A stretch of DNA of 64,000 nucleotides from Siphonobacter aquaeclarae (GCF_900103285.1 NZ_FNGS01000011.1:62001-126000), one strand, 5' to 3'. Counted from the stretch's first letter, positions 8,440 to 17,784 are shown. Program-made: numbers and translations. Notes: generated from the letters alone by a model not told the origin.

Positions 8440-9537
8440 TCAACGGTTATAAAGCCGGGCTGCGGCGGCCTTCTTTCCGAACCAGACGTCGGGACGTTGC
8501 GCAAATCGCCGGAAATCTTCCGCGCTGGTCTGACCGGGGTACGGTGCATAGAAATGCGTCGGATTGCCGTTCCGCCAGACCAGTACATAAGCCAGTCCGG
8601 CATCCTGAATTACCGGCGTCAATACTTCCGTCCACCAGTTGGCAACGGGCAGTTTTTCGAGGCCGGTTTCGGTAATCGCCCATATTTTCTTTTTCTCCTG
8701 CCCGATGGTCCGGAGGGTTTCGACCATCCGGCGGGTATCGGCGACGAACGTATCAGGCGTTTTCGGGCGGTGGTAGATATCAAATCCGACGATATCCACG
8801 TAATCGTCTCCCGGATAGCGCTCCAGGTAGTCTTCTTTTGACGTAAACCGGTCTGTCGAATAGGCGATCAGCAGGTTATGCAACCCTTTTTCTTTCCGGA
8901 GATAATCGACCGTATGCCGCCACAGCCGGATGTACTCTTCCGGCGTACAATGCCCCCTGCCCCACCAGAACCAGCTCCCGGTGTGTTCGTGAAACGGGCG
9001 GAAAATCAAGGGAATCGGCTCTCCTTTCGGGCCGGTCAGGGTCCGGAAATACACCGCGATTTTGTCCAGCCAGCTGTCGTACCGTTGCAGGGCAGCCGGA
9101 TCGGCGAAGAGGTGACGGATGGTGGAGTCGGCCTTGTCCCAGCTCGTTTTTTCCGGGAAAAGCGGGTTGTTGAGGTGCCAGCTGAAGGTATTGATTCCGC
9201 CGCGGGCGTACACGTCTTTTACGTACTGCCGTTGTTTTTCAAAAGGGATTCCGTCGATTTCGTTCGGACTATCGGCTTCGATCCGACCCAGGTCCCACCC
9301 GAAAACGGCGGGGTATTCTCCCGTCACATCCCTGACGTCGGAGCGTCCCGGCACGTCGCGCCAGTCTACGCCATAGGCCAGGTCATCCTGATGGCCGAAC
9401 AGCGTCGCTTTCGCAGCCGCCTTCCGCAAATTGCGCAGCAGGTTGCGGGTCTCGGGAGTGGCAGCGGGATCGACGGGCGACGTCTGAGCAAAGGCAGCCG
9501 ATGCCAGCAGCGTCAGTATCCAGGCAATTTTTTTCAT
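8440..9537 (-). CDS. Glycoside hydrolase family 26 beta-mannanase, exported
   Basis: A secreted endo-beta-1,4-mannanase-like enzyme of 365 residues with a standard signal peptide (residues 1-17, MKKIAWILTLLASAAFA). The TIM barrel shows the GH26 landmarks: FGHQDDLAYG (48-57), FGWDLGRIE (79-87) and FSWHLNNP (118-125). RPFHEHTGSWFWWG (180-193) carries the acid/base Glu184, and WAITETG (286-292) carries the nucleophile Glu290. I prefer the ATG at 9537 to one 13 codons upstream because the signal peptide starts there. It has no lipobox, so it is probably periplasmic or released. SusCD genes lie upstream and a symporter downstream, which makes this a likely mannan locus. Confidence 0.93.
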   Translation of the reverse strand: MKKIAWILTLLASAAFAQTSPVDPAATPETRNLLRNLRKAAAKATLFGHQDDLAYGVDWRDVPGRSDVRDVTGEYPAVFGWDLGRIEADSPNEIDGIPFEKQRQYVKDVYARGGINTFSWHLNNPLFPEKTSWDKADSTIRHLFADPAALQRYDSWLDKIAVYFRTLTGPKGEPIPLIFRPFHEHTGSWFWWGRGHCTPEEYIRLWRHTVDYLRKEKGLHNLLIAYSTDRFTSKEDYLERYPGDDYVDIVGFDIYHRPKTPDTFVADTRRMVETLRTIGQEKKKIWAITETGLEKLPVANWWTEVLTPVIQDAGLAYVLVWRNGNPTHFYAPYPGQTSAEDFRRFAQRPDVWFGKKAAAARLYNR

Positions 9538-9594
9538 GTTGTGTTCGGAAATAGAAGAGCGACCAATTTCCGCCATTCCTTCCTTTTAAAAAAG

Positions 9595-9626
9595 CCGGGC
9601 TTTTACTCTTTCGAATAAAAGCCCGG
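9595..9626 (-). terminator. Hairpin between susD and the GH26 gene
   Basis: A perfect 11-bp stem (9595-9605 with 9616-9626) is followed on the minus strand by CTTTTTT. This is the form of an intrinsic terminator. It lies 58 bases before the GH26 ATG, so distal genes may depend on read-through or on an internal promoter. Confidence 0.75.
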
Positions 9627-9668
9627 TTATGGCGGCCGGATAACCGGCGTTTTCAACAGGAAAGAAAA

Positions 9669-9690
9669 CCCTGCCGGCGTACCGGCAGGG
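9669..9690 (-). terminator. Hairpin directly after susD
   Basis: A perfect 9-bp stem (9669-9677 with 9682-9690) with a 4-base loop lies 12 bases past the SusD stop. It is followed on the minus strand by TTTTCTTT. It is the first of two hairpins in the susD-GH26 gap and may be a partial terminator or an RNA-stabilising 3' structure. Confidence 0.7.
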
Positions 9691-9701
9691 AATGCGTTGG
9701 G

Positions 9702-11297
9702 TCAGTACCCGGGGTTTTGCTGCAGACCCCAGGACTGTACTTCGTTGACCGGAATCGGCAGCACCGGAATCGGGTTCACGACGTTTTGAGTGACGGCGTG
9801 CGTCATCGCTGCCGTGCGGATCGTGGCCGACAGGCTGCTGAAATAGGTACCGGTACGCACCTGATCCCAGAAATGCAGCGCTTCCATACCCAGCTCCACG
9901 CGGCGCTCGTGCCAGATGGCTTCGAGCAGGGCCTGGCCGGTGACGGTGGCAGCAATCGCGGGCAGGGCCGTTGCCGGGGTACCCGCAGCTTCATAGGTCA
10001 GGGTACCGAGCTTTGATCCCTTCGGGCGGGTAGCTTTGCGGGCGCGGTCGCGGATCAGGTTGAGGATGTCGCGGGCTTCCTGCTCCTTGCTGAGTTTGGC
10101 AGCCGATTCGGCTTTCATCAGAAGGACGTCGGCGTAGCGCATCTTGCGGATATTCTGAGGCGACTGCGACGGGGTTGTCGGTTTGACAATCGCCGCCTTG
10201 CGGTTCAGGTAGCCGGTCGCATTTTCTTCCGGGTACTTGATAATCTGTTCGATACCTACCGCGATATCGCCGTTGCCATATACGGTACACGCTTTGCGCG
10301 GATCGTTGGCTTCGAAGGCATTGACCAGGCTGGTCGTCGGGTTGTTGAAGCCCCAGCCCCAGGTACTGCGGTTGTTCTGGATGATGTTGTTTTCCGTTCC
10401 GACCCGCTGAATACCCCAGCTCACGTTTGATTCGGCAAACTGAACTTCGAAGAGTGATTCGGTATTGTTTTCGCCTTCCTCTTCGAAAATCTCCGCATAG
10501 TTGGCCGTCAGCCCGTACTGACCGGATTTCACAATCGCATCCGTCAGGTCATATACTTCCTGCCAGGTATGGCTCCGGGTATTATCGGTACCGATCTGGT
10601 ACATAATGGCCCGGGCGAGGTATCCGCGGGCAGCGCCTTTCGTCGCCCGGCCCATATCTACTGCATCGTATCCGTTCTTTTCAGGAAGCAGTTCAATGGC
10701 TTTCTTGAAATCTTCTTCGATGAATGCGTAGGTCTCGCTGATCGTTGCACGCTTTGCATTGCTGTATTCCGACGGCTTCACGGGCGCAGAAAACAGCGGC
10801 AGGCCGCCGTACAGGCGCAGCATGTAGAAGTAGCAATACCCGCGAAGGAAGCGCGCCTCGCCGGTCAGGCGGTTTTTAATGGCTTCGTCGATGGGCGAGT
10901 TTTGAATATTCTGGAGAATCAGGTTCGTCCGGTACACGCCCTGGAACATGTTCTGCCATACCGCCCTGGCGATGTCATTGTTGGAATTGGCACGCCATTC
11001 CTTCAACTCGAGCATCGTCGGAAAATCACCCGGCATACTGCCTTTTTCTGCGTCTTCGGAGAGCATATCGCCGAAAATCCATTCGTAGTTGTGGGCGACG
11101 TAGTTGCCGAGGCCGTCGTTTCCTTCGTCCCACGAAATGACATCATAGGCAGCGTTGACAGCCAGAATGGCGTTGTTGGCGTCGGTGAAGTAGGTCACGT
11201 CCGTGTCCTTCCCGAGCGGATTTTTATCGAGGAAATCGCTGCAGCTCTGCAACAGGCTACCTGTCAGAACCAGCATGGCGACGTATTTCAGTTTCAT
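9702..11297 (-). CDS. SusD/RagB family outer-membrane glycan-binding lipoprotein (mannan locus)
   Basis: A surface lipoprotein that caps the SusC channel and captures oligosaccharides. It has 531 residues with a lipoprotein signal peptide ending LLQSC, so Cys19 is the acylated residue. The mature N-terminus (SDFLDKNPLGK) and the TPR-like helices (for example GEARFLRGYCYFYMLRLYGGLPL) are typical of SusD. The C-terminus ends in NPGY, a common SusD ending. It starts 43 bases after the SusC stop. Ligand specificity is inferred only from the GH26 mannanase gene downstream. Confidence 0.95.
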   Translation of the reverse strand: MKLKYVAMLVLTGSLLQSCSDFLDKNPLGKDTDVTYFTDANNAILAVNAAYDVISWDEGNDGLGNYVAHNYEWIFGDMLSEDAEKGSMPGDFPTMLELKEWRANSNNDIARAVWQNMFQGVYRTNLILQNIQNSPIDEAIKNRLTGEARFLRGYCYFYMLRLYGGLPLFSAPVKPSEYSNAKRATISETYAFIEEDFKKAIELLPEKNGYDAVDMGRATKGAARGYLARAIMYQIGTDNTRSHTWQEVYDLTDAIVKSGQYGLTANYAEIFEEEGENNTESLFEVQFAESNVSWGIQRVGTENNIIQNNRSTWGWGFNNPTTSLVNAFEANDPRKACTVYGNGDIAVGIEQIIKYPEENATGYLNRKAAIVKPTTPSQSPQNIRKMRYADVLLMKAESAAKLSKEQEARDILNLIRDRARKATRPKGSKLGTLTYEAAGTPATALPAIAATVTGQALLEAIWHERRVELGMEALHFWDQVRTGTYFSSLSATIRTAAMTHAVTQNVVNPIPVLPIPVNEVQSWGLQQNPGY

Positions 11298-11340
11298 AGA
11301 CTTGTCTCGTTATGCTTTCGGCCGTGGAGTGCCGTCTTCC

Positions 11341-14300
11341 TTAAAAATTAACCGTCAGACCGGCACGCCAGGTGCGCGGTTGAGGGTAGGTACCTACGTC
11401 TACGCCGACTGCGAGCGGGTTGTAAGACCGGTTGTATCCGTATTCGCCGACTTCCGGATCAAGACCCTTGTACTTCGTGAAAGTCAGGAGGTTATCTACC
11501 GATACATAGGCCCGGAGGTTGGCCATTTTCCAGCTTTGCACGAGCGCCTTCGGCAGGGTATAGCCGAGGGTCACGTTGCGGAGGCGGAGGTAGCTGCCAT
11601 CCTGTACATAGCGATCAGAGAAGCGGTAGTTCTGGTTGGCATCCTTCAGCGTCATCCGGAACTCGTTGGTATTGGTATTCGTCGGCGTCCAGCGGTTCAT
11701 GCGGTCGGCTACGGAGTTCCACTGTCCCTGTGCGTTTTTCGTGAAGTAATCCAGCGCATTCACCAGCTCCACGCCCTGGGCTCCCTGGAAGAAGACCTTC
11801 AGATCGAAGTTCTTGTACCCGAGCGTCGTATTGAAGCCGTAGGTGAAGCCCGGCGTGGCGCTGCCGAGGTAGGTACGGTCCTTGTCGTCGATGACGCCGT
11901 CGCCGTTGAGGTCTACAAACTTGACGTCGCCAACCTGCGCGTTTGGCTGGATCGCCGCTCCGCTGCTGTTTTTATGTGCTTCGAGTTCGGCGGCGTTGTG
12001 GAAAATACCATCGGTTTTGAGGCCGTAGAAATAGGCGATCTCACGTCCGACCGACGTGCGGGTGATGTTTCCGACCCGGCTTACGTCTGCCGATTCGATC
12101 GGAGAACCGCCGCCAAGGCTGGTCACTTCGTTCTTGATCTTCGTGAAGTTTGCCCCGATTTCGTAGGTCAGTCCACCGACTTCGTTGCGGTACGTCGCCG
12201 CAAGCTCAATCCCGTTGTTTTTCATGCTGCCTGCGTTGACATACGGAGGTCCGACACCGGCAAATACCGGGATGGGCACGCGTACAATCATGTCGGTGGT
12301 CTTCTTGACGAAGTAGTCGGCGGTAAGCGTCAGGGCATTGTTGAAAAACGCCGCGTCGATACCGATGTTGGAACTGGTCGTCGTTTCCCATTTCAGCTCG
12401 GGGTTGCTGGCAGTAGTCGGTGCGAAACCTTCTACAATCTGCCCGCCGAGGATGTAACGGTTGCCACCCGAGAGCGTCGTCACATAGCCGTAGTTGGCGG
12501 CCGAGTTCTGGTTCCCCACCTGGCCCCAGCCGGCACGGAGTTTCAGGTTGCTAAGCTGGCGGATATTGGCCATGAAAGGCTCGTCCGTGATATTCCAGCC
12601 GGCGGCAAACGACGGGAAAGTACCCCAGCGGTTGTTTTTCATAAACCGGGAAGAGCCGTCCTGACGCAGCGTGGCGGTCAGCATGTACTTGTCGCGGTAG
12701 CTGTAGTTGGCCCGTCCGAAGAAGGAAAGAATCGATTCGTCTGACTGGCTGCTGGTTACGTTGTAGCTCGTCGCCCGGCTGGATGAAATGTAGCGCAGGT
12801 CGGCATCTGCCGGAACGTCATACGCAGTGACGCCAAAGTCGGCATACTGCACACGCTGGGCTTCCGTACCGGCCATGAAACCGATGTGGTGCTTGCCGAA
12901 GGTATTGTCATACGTGATGTAATTCGAAGCTACCCACTGGGTTTGCTCGCCGCGCAGCTCGGTCAGCTGGCTGTTGGCGCGCTGTTCCACCACGTCGATG
13001 AAGAACTTGGGCAGGTACTGCTTGTTGTGGAGGTTCTTGTAGTTCACCCCAAACTGCGACCGGAACTTGAAGTGCTTCAGGAACGACGCTTCCGCATAGG
13101 CGTTGGCATTGAGCAGGCTTTCATACCCCTTATTGCCGGCCATTTCACTCACGGCACGTGCCGGGTTGTTTTCATAGGAGATATCGGCGCGGCCCCAGTT
13201 GTTGGTCGCAGCATCCCAGGCCGGCGTGAGGGGATCTACGCGGAGGGCAGTTGTCAGTACACCGGCGTAGAGGTCGTTGTTGGTGTACGTTTTATTTGTC
13301 CGGGAGAAAGCGCCGGAAACGCCGCCCGTCAGCCATTTGGTGAGGGTATAGTCGTTATTGAACCGGATGAAATACTTCTTCATACCCGAGTTCTTCACGA
13401 TACCATCCTGGCTGAAATAGGTACCGGTAATGCTGTAGCGGGAATTCTCCGAGCCGCCGAGAATATTCAGGCTATAGTTCTGAATAGCACCGGTTTGCAT
13501 GACTTCTTTCTGCCAGTCGGTCCCTTTGGCGTTGCTCTGGATGGCGGCATTGAGGCGTTTGTACTGGCTGCCGGCCGGGTCGAGAACGGTGCCGTCGTTC
13601 TGGTAAGCCTCCAGGCGCAGAGTTGCGTATTCGGAGGCGGTCAGCATTTTCTGGGTTCTCCAGGCTTGCTGTACCCCGGCGTAGCCGTCAAACGAAATGC
13701 GCGCGGCTCCGGACTTCCCGCGTTTGGTGGTGATCAGGACGACCCCGTTGGCTCCTCGCGAACCATAAATAGCTGTGGCAGAGGCATCTTTCAGAATTTC
13801 CATCGAGGAGATATCTCCCGGTGCGAGGAAGCTGATGTCGGCCGTCTGAAATCCATCGACGACATAGAGCGGATCGGCGTTGTTGATCGTCCCGACGCCG
13901 CGGATGCGGATACGGCTGGCGCCGCCCGGCTCTCCGGAGTTGGACGTCACATCCACTCCGGCTACCCGGCCCTGAATGGCCTGGGTGACGTTGGGCGTGG
14001 CGATCTGTGTCAGCTGATCAGACTTGATGGAGGCGACGGAACCCGTCAGGTCACTTTTCTTGGAAGATCCGTACCCGATGACGACGACCTCGTCAAGCGA
14101 TTTGGTGTCGGATTGAAGAACGATGTCGAGGGTCGACTGGCTGCCGAGCTCTATTTCTTTCGTTTGCATCCCGACAAACGAAACCACCAGGGTTTTGCCC
14201 CCGGCGGGAATGCGGAGGGTATACCGGCCCTCGGCGTTGGTGTTGGTACCGACCGTCGTGCCCTTGACGGAAATACTCACTCCGGGGAGAAGCTCCCCTT

Positions 14301-14403
14301 TCTCATCGGCGACCGATCCGCTGAGGGTCCGGTCCTGGGCAGACGCGATCCCGACACCCAGCAGGCTGGCGAAGAGGAAAAGATAAAGTTTTATGACGTT
14401 CAT
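11341..14403 (-). CDS. SusC/RagA family TonB-dependent outer-membrane transporter (mannan locus)
   Basis: An outer-membrane TonB-dependent channel of 1020 residues. The signal peptide (ending GIASAQ, residue 23) is followed by a carboxypeptidase-regulatory-like domain (about 26-105). The SusC signature DEVVVIGYG opens the plug domain, which contains the LKDASATAIYGSRGANGV motif; a 22-strand barrel follows. There is no STN domain, so it should not signal to an anti-sigma factor. It is first in a minus-strand operon with susD and GH26, and divergent from the araC-type gene. An ATG start with a TAATTTTG -7 element 21 bases upstream supports the start. Confidence 0.96.
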   Translation of the reverse strand: MNVIKLYLFLFASLLGVGIASAQDRTLSGSVADEKGELLPGVSISVKGTTVGTNTNAEGRYTLRIPAGGKTLVVSFVGMQTKEIELGSQSTLDIVLQSDTKSLDEVVVIGYGSSKKSDLTGSVASIKSDQLTQIATPNVTQAIQGRVAGVDVTSNSGEPGGASRIRIRGVGTINNADPLYVVDGFQTADISFLAPGDISSMEILKDASATAIYGSRGANGVVLITTKRGKSGAARISFDGYAGVQQAWRTQKMLTASEYATLRLEAYQNDGTVLDPAGSQYKRLNAAIQSNAKGTDWQKEVMQTGAIQNYSLNILGGSENSRYSITGTYFSQDGIVKNSGMKKYFIRFNNDYTLTKWLTGGVSGAFSRTNKTYTNNDLYAGVLTTALRVDPLTPAWDAATNNWGRADISYENNPARAVSEMAGNKGYESLLNANAYAEASFLKHFKFRSQFGVNYKNLHNKQYLPKFFIDVVEQRANSQLTELRGEQTQWVASNYITYDNTFGKHHIGFMAGTEAQRVQYADFGVTAYDVPADADLRYISSSRATSYNVTSSQSDESILSFFGRANYSYRDKYMLTATLRQDGSSRFMKNNRWGTFPSFAAGWNITDEPFMANIRQLSNLKLRAGWGQVGNQNSAANYGYVTTLSGGNRYILGGQIVEGFAPTTASNPELKWETTTSSNIGIDAAFFNNALTLTADYFVKKTTDMIVRVPIPVFAGVGPPYVNAGSMKNNGIELAATYRNEVGGLTYEIGANFTKIKNEVTSLGGGSPIESADVSRVGNITRTSVGREIAYFYGLKTDGIFHNAAELEAHKNSSGAAIQPNAQVGDVKFVDLNGDGVIDDKDRTYLGSATPGFTYGFNTTLGYKNFDLKVFFQGAQGVELVNALDYFTKNAQGQWNSVADRMNRWTPTNTNTNEFRMTLKDANQNYRFSDRYVQDGSYLRLRNVTLGYTLPKALVQSWKMANLRAYVSVDNLLTFTKYKGLDPEVGEYGYNRSYNPLAVGVDVGTYPQPRTWRAGLTVNF

Positions 14404-14424
14404 TTACAGACAATTTTTTCGGGA

Positions 14425-14432
14425 CAAAATTA
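14425..14432 (-). promoter_or_regulatory. Candidate -7 promoter element for the mannan susC gene
   Basis: Read on the minus strand this is TAATTTTG, an exact TAnnTTTG match, ending 21 bases before the susC ATG. No TTG was found at the usual -33 distance, so this is a partial promoter that may need an activator. Confidence 0.45.
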
Positions 14433-14626
14433 TGTTTCAATCTTATCCAGCTTGTAATATTATTTTATCGTTTTTTTGAACTTATTACCTGTGTATTTTT
14501 ACTATTTTACCATAAATTATTGTTATTTTCCTATTTTAACGAAATAATGCTGTCTTTTTCTTAGTTTTGTCAAACTTACGAAACGCTGATTTTCGCCCCT
14601 TAACTAATACTATGTTAGCAGCTTCG

Positions 14627-14658
14627 TTGGCATTCCTTTAAAACCTATTATACCTTTG
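14627..14658 (+). promoter_or_regulatory. Bacteroidota-type promoter for the AraC-family gene
   Basis: TTG at 14627-14629 and TACCTTTG at 14651-14658 are separated by 21 bases, an exact match to the TTG/TAnnTTTG consensus of the primary Bacteroidota sigma factor. The -7 element ends only four bases before the ATG at 14663, so the transcript would be leaderless or nearly so. Confidence 0.65.
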
Positions 14659-14662
14659 CCGT

Positions 14663-15535
14663 ATGAGTAATCTGTACAGGGAGATCACTCCGCTTACTCC
14701 GCATGACTGTTTTACGTTGTTTTCCCGTGTGAAATCGGAGTTTGACTTCCCCTTGCATTACCACGAAGAGTTCGAGCTGAACTTCATCGCCAATGCGCCG
14801 GGAACGAAACGCATTGTCGGCGATCATTCCGAAGCCATCGACGATCTGGAGCTGGTCCTGGTAGGCAGCAACCTGCCGCACGGCTGGTTCAATCACCACA
14901 ATCAGAGCAAGGAAATCCGGGAGATCACGATTCAGTTTCACCGGGATTTATTCGACGAGAAGTTTCTCCGCCGGAATCAGCTGAGTTTCATCCGTACCTT
15001 ACTGGAGCGCGCGTCGAAAGGTGTATTATTTTCGCGGGAGACGGTCGAACAGCTTCAGCCCCGGCTTGAAGCCCTCACCCGGAAGAGCGGATTTGACTCC
15101 GTGCTGGAATTGATGTCTATCCTGCATGACTTGTCGATTTCGCGCAACATGCGGACCTTGTCGAACGTGTCGTTTACCAATGACACGATTCATTATAACA
15201 GCCGCCGCATCGAAAAGGCTTTCGAACACATGCGGATGCATTACGATAAGAAGATTACGCTGGAAGAAGTAGCCAAAGTCGTCAACATGCCCGAAGTGTC
15301 GTTCAGTCGTTTCATTAAAAAACGAACGGGTAAGACCTTCATCGACAGCCTCAATGAGATCCGCCTAGGGCACGCGTCCCGGATGCTGATCGATACGACG
15401 CATACGATTGCTGAAATTTCCTATAAATGCGGGTTTAACAACCTGTCGTATTTCAACCGGACGTTTCTGAAGAAAAACGGCTGTACCCCCCGCGAGTTCC
15501 GAAACAACTATTCAGGTTCACGGGTCTTTGTCTAG
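14663..15535 (+). CDS. AraC family transcriptional regulator
   Basis: A 290-residue regulator with an N-terminal cupin-like sensing domain. The FPLHYHEEFELNFI motif near residues 28-41 and NLPHGWFN near 71-78 are typical. A C-terminal double helix-turn-helix AraC domain (about 190-285) follows, with KKITLEEVAKVVNM and IAEISYKCGFNNLSYFNRTF. Proteins of this architecture usually respond to a sugar. It is divergent from the mannan SusCD operon and 31 bases upstream of the dehydrogenase small subunit, so it may control either or both. The ATG at 14663 is the only plausible start given the nearby promoter. Confidence 0.92.
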   Translation: MSNLYREITPLTPHDCFTLFSRVKSEFDFPLHYHEEFELNFIANAPGTKRIVGDHSEAIDDLELVLVGSNLPHGWFNHHNQSKEIREITIQFHRDLFDEKFLRRNQLSFIRTLLERASKGVLFSRETVEQLQPRLEALTRKSGFDSVLELMSILHDLSISRNMRTLSNVSFTNDTIHYNSRRIEKAFEHMRMHYDKKITLEEVAKVVNMPEVSFSRFIKKRTGKTFIDSLNEIRLGHASRMLIDTTHTIAEISYKCGFNNLSYFNRTFLKKNGCTPREFRNNYSGSRVFV

Positions 15536-15566
15536 CCCCGTTCACGCTTAACCAGACCGCATTTCC

Positions 15567-16073
15567 GTGCAAAGAAGAAAAGCCTTACAAAACATGGCAG
15601 CCGCCGTCGGCGGGCTGCTCGCCCTGCCCGCCTGGGCGAACGGCTGGACGCAGGAGTCGCTGAAAACCAGCGGATTCCTTACTGCGCCACAGGAAGAAAT
15701 CCTCGCCGAAATCGTCGAAACCATCCTGCCGGCCACCACTACTCCCGGTGCGAAGGCCCTCGGCGTTCATACGTTCATTGAGAAAATCGTGGCCGACTGC
15801 CTCGACCCGAAAGCCCAGGAAACCTTCAAAAAAGGCCTCGCTGCAACCGACGCCTCCGCGAAACAGCTCCACGGAAAGGCCTTTACGGCCTGCGACGCGA
15901 CACAACGGACGGACGTTATCAGTCGCCTGTCCGACAGCGACAAATCCTTCTTCAGCCAGATCAAGGGACTGACCGTCAGAGGATATACGTCGTCCGAATA
16001 CTACATGACCAACATCGCGCACTACAAGCTGATTCCCGGACATTATTACGGTTGTGTCCCTCTCAACAAATAA
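15567..16073 (+). CDS. Gluconate 2-dehydrogenase subunit 3 family protein, Tat-exported
   Basis: A 168-residue small subunit of the gluconate 2-dehydrogenase gamma type, which accompanies GMC flavoproteins at the periplasmic face of the membrane. A twin-arginine signal lies at the very start (MQRRKALQNMAAAVGG, cleavage near LPAWA). The LTAPQEEILAEIVETILPAT helix is typical of the family. The start is a GTG at 15567, which is needed to keep the Arg-Arg motif at the N-terminus. The GMC gene starts 4 bases after its stop. No cytochrome c subunit is adjacent, so the electron acceptor is unknown. Confidence 0.85.
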   Translation: MQRRKALQNMAAAVGGLLALPAWANGWTQESLKTSGFLTAPQEEILAEIVETILPATTTPGAKALGVHTFIEKIVADCLDPKAQETFKKGLAATDASAKQLHGKAFTACDATQRTDVISRLSDSDKSFFSQIKGLTVRGYTSSEYYMTNIAHYKLIPGHYYGCVPLNK

Positions 16074-16077
16074 GCAC

Positions 16078-17784
16078 ATGCATTACCTCGATACGAAGGC
16101 CAATACGTTCGACGCCATCGTCGTCGGTTCCGGGATCAGCGGAGGCTGGGCCGCCAAAGAACTGACCAAGCACGGGCTCCGCACCCTTGTGCTCGAACGC
16201 GGGCGGGACGTCAAACACGTCACCGACTACCCCACCACCAACATGAACCCGTGGGAGTTCGAACACCGCGGGCAGCTCCCCCGGGAAATCCGGGAGCAAA
16301 ACCCCATCGTAAGCAAGTGCTATGCTTTTTACGAAGGATCGAGCCACTTTTTTGTGAAGGACGCCGAGCATCCCTACGTCCAGGAAAAGCCTTTCGACTG
16401 GATCCGCGGGTACCAGGTAGGCGGCAAATCCCTGCTTTGGGCGCGTCAGACGCAGCGGTGGAGCGACTTCGATTTTGATGGCCCGGCCCGGGACGGGTTT
16501 GCGGTCGACTGGCCCATCCGCTACGCCGATCTGGCTCCCTGGTATAGTTACGTGGAAAAATTCGCCGGTATCTCCGGAAACAAGGACGGCCTGCCGAACC
16601 TCCCCGACGGCGAGTTCCAGCCCCCGCACCAGATGAACTGCGTGGAAGATTTCTTCCAAAAACAGATAGCGGCAAAATACAAGGACCGCCACGTCATTCA
16701 GGGTCGCTGCGCGCACCTGACCGACCCCAAGCCGATTCACTTCCAGCAGGGCCGGGCACAATGCCAGCACCGGACGATCTGCGAACGCGGCTGTCCGTTC
16801 GGCGGCTACTTCAGCAGCAACGCATCGACGATTCCCTGGGCGGCCAAAACGGGAAAGATGACCCTACGCCCCGACTCCGTCGTGCATTCCATTATCTATG
16901 ACGAGAAAAAAGGAAAGGCGAAGGGCGTACGTGTCATCGACGCACACACAAAGCAAATGACCGAGTATTATGCCCGGATCATCTTCGTCAATGCGGCAGC
17001 GCTGAATACCAACCTGATTCTGCTCAATTCGACGTCGTCCCGCTTTCAGAACGGCCTCGGCAACGACAATGGCCTGCTGGGCAAGTACATCGCGTTTCAC
17101 AATTACCGGGCGACGGTCTCCGGTGAGTACGACGGCTTCCTCGATAAAACGACGGATGGTCGCCGCCCGAACTCGCCCTATATTCCCCGCTTCCGGAATG
17201 TTTACAAGCAGGAAACGGACTTCCTTCGCGGCTACGCAGCCGGTTTCAGCGCCGGACGCAGCTCTTATAACAAGCAAGACGGTATCGGTACCGAACTGAA
17301 AGACAACCTCTTCCGGACGGAATACGGCGGCTGGCACGTCGGTTCCCACATGATGGGCGAGACAATTCCGAAGCTGACCAATTTTGTGGCGCTGGATGCG
17401 AACCTGAAAGATCCGTTCGGTATTCCGCAGTTGCGCGTGTCTGTCGATTACGACGACAACGACGAAAAAATGACGAAGGACTACATGGAACAGCTGACGG
17501 AAATGTTCACGGCAGCCGGTTTCAAAAATGTACGTTCGTACGACAACAGTAAAAAAGCGCCGGGGCTGGACATCCACGAAATGGGCGGCGTCCGGATGGG
17601 TAAGGATCCGAAAACGTCGTTGCTCAATAAGTGGAATCAGTTCCATAACTGTAAAAACGTATTCGTGACGGACGGCGCGTCGATGACGTCTACGTCTACC
17701 CAAAACCCGTCGTTGACCTATATGGCGCTGACGGCGCGGGCGGTGGACTATGCGGTGAAGGAGATGAAGAAGCAGAATCTGTAA
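16078..17784 (+). CDS. GMC family FAD-dependent oxidoreductase
   Basis: The catalytic flavoprotein partner of the preceding small subunit, 568 residues. The FAD-binding motif VVGSGISGGWAAKEL is at 15-29 and the FAD-linked strand LVLERG follows. A cysteine-rich stretch (CQHRTICERGCPFGGY) lies near 224-239. The C-terminal GMC region has HEMGGVRMG and FVTDGASMTSTSTQNPSLT, where the active-site His region and substrate pocket lie. I chose the ATG at 16078 rather than a GTG eight codons earlier that would overlap the upstream gene. It has no signal peptide, so it probably leaves the cytoplasm bound to the Tat-tagged small subunit. It probably oxidises a sugar or polyol alcohol group. Confidence 0.9.
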   Translation: MHYLDTKANTFDAIVVGSGISGGWAAKELTKHGLRTLVLERGRDVKHVTDYPTTNMNPWEFEHRGQLPREIREQNPIVSKCYAFYEGSSHFFVKDAEHPYVQEKPFDWIRGYQVGGKSLLWARQTQRWSDFDFDGPARDGFAVDWPIRYADLAPWYSYVEKFAGISGNKDGLPNLPDGEFQPPHQMNCVEDFFQKQIAAKYKDRHVIQGRCAHLTDPKPIHFQQGRAQCQHRTICERGCPFGGYFSSNASTIPWAAKTGKMTLRPDSVVHSIIYDEKKGKAKGVRVIDAHTKQMTEYYARIIFVNAAALNTNLILLNSTSSRFQNGLGNDNGLLGKYIAFHNYRATVSGEYDGFLDKTTDGRRPNSPYIPRFRNVYKQETDFLRGYAAGFSAGRSSYNKQDGIGTELKDNLFRTEYGGWHVGSHMMGETIPKLTNFVALDANLKDPFGIPQLRVSVDYDDNDEKMTKDYMEQLTEMFTAAGFKNVRSYDNSKKAPGLDIHEMGGVRMGKDPKTSLLNKWNQFHNCKNVFVTDGASMTSTSTQNPSLTYMALTARAVDYAVKEMKKQNL

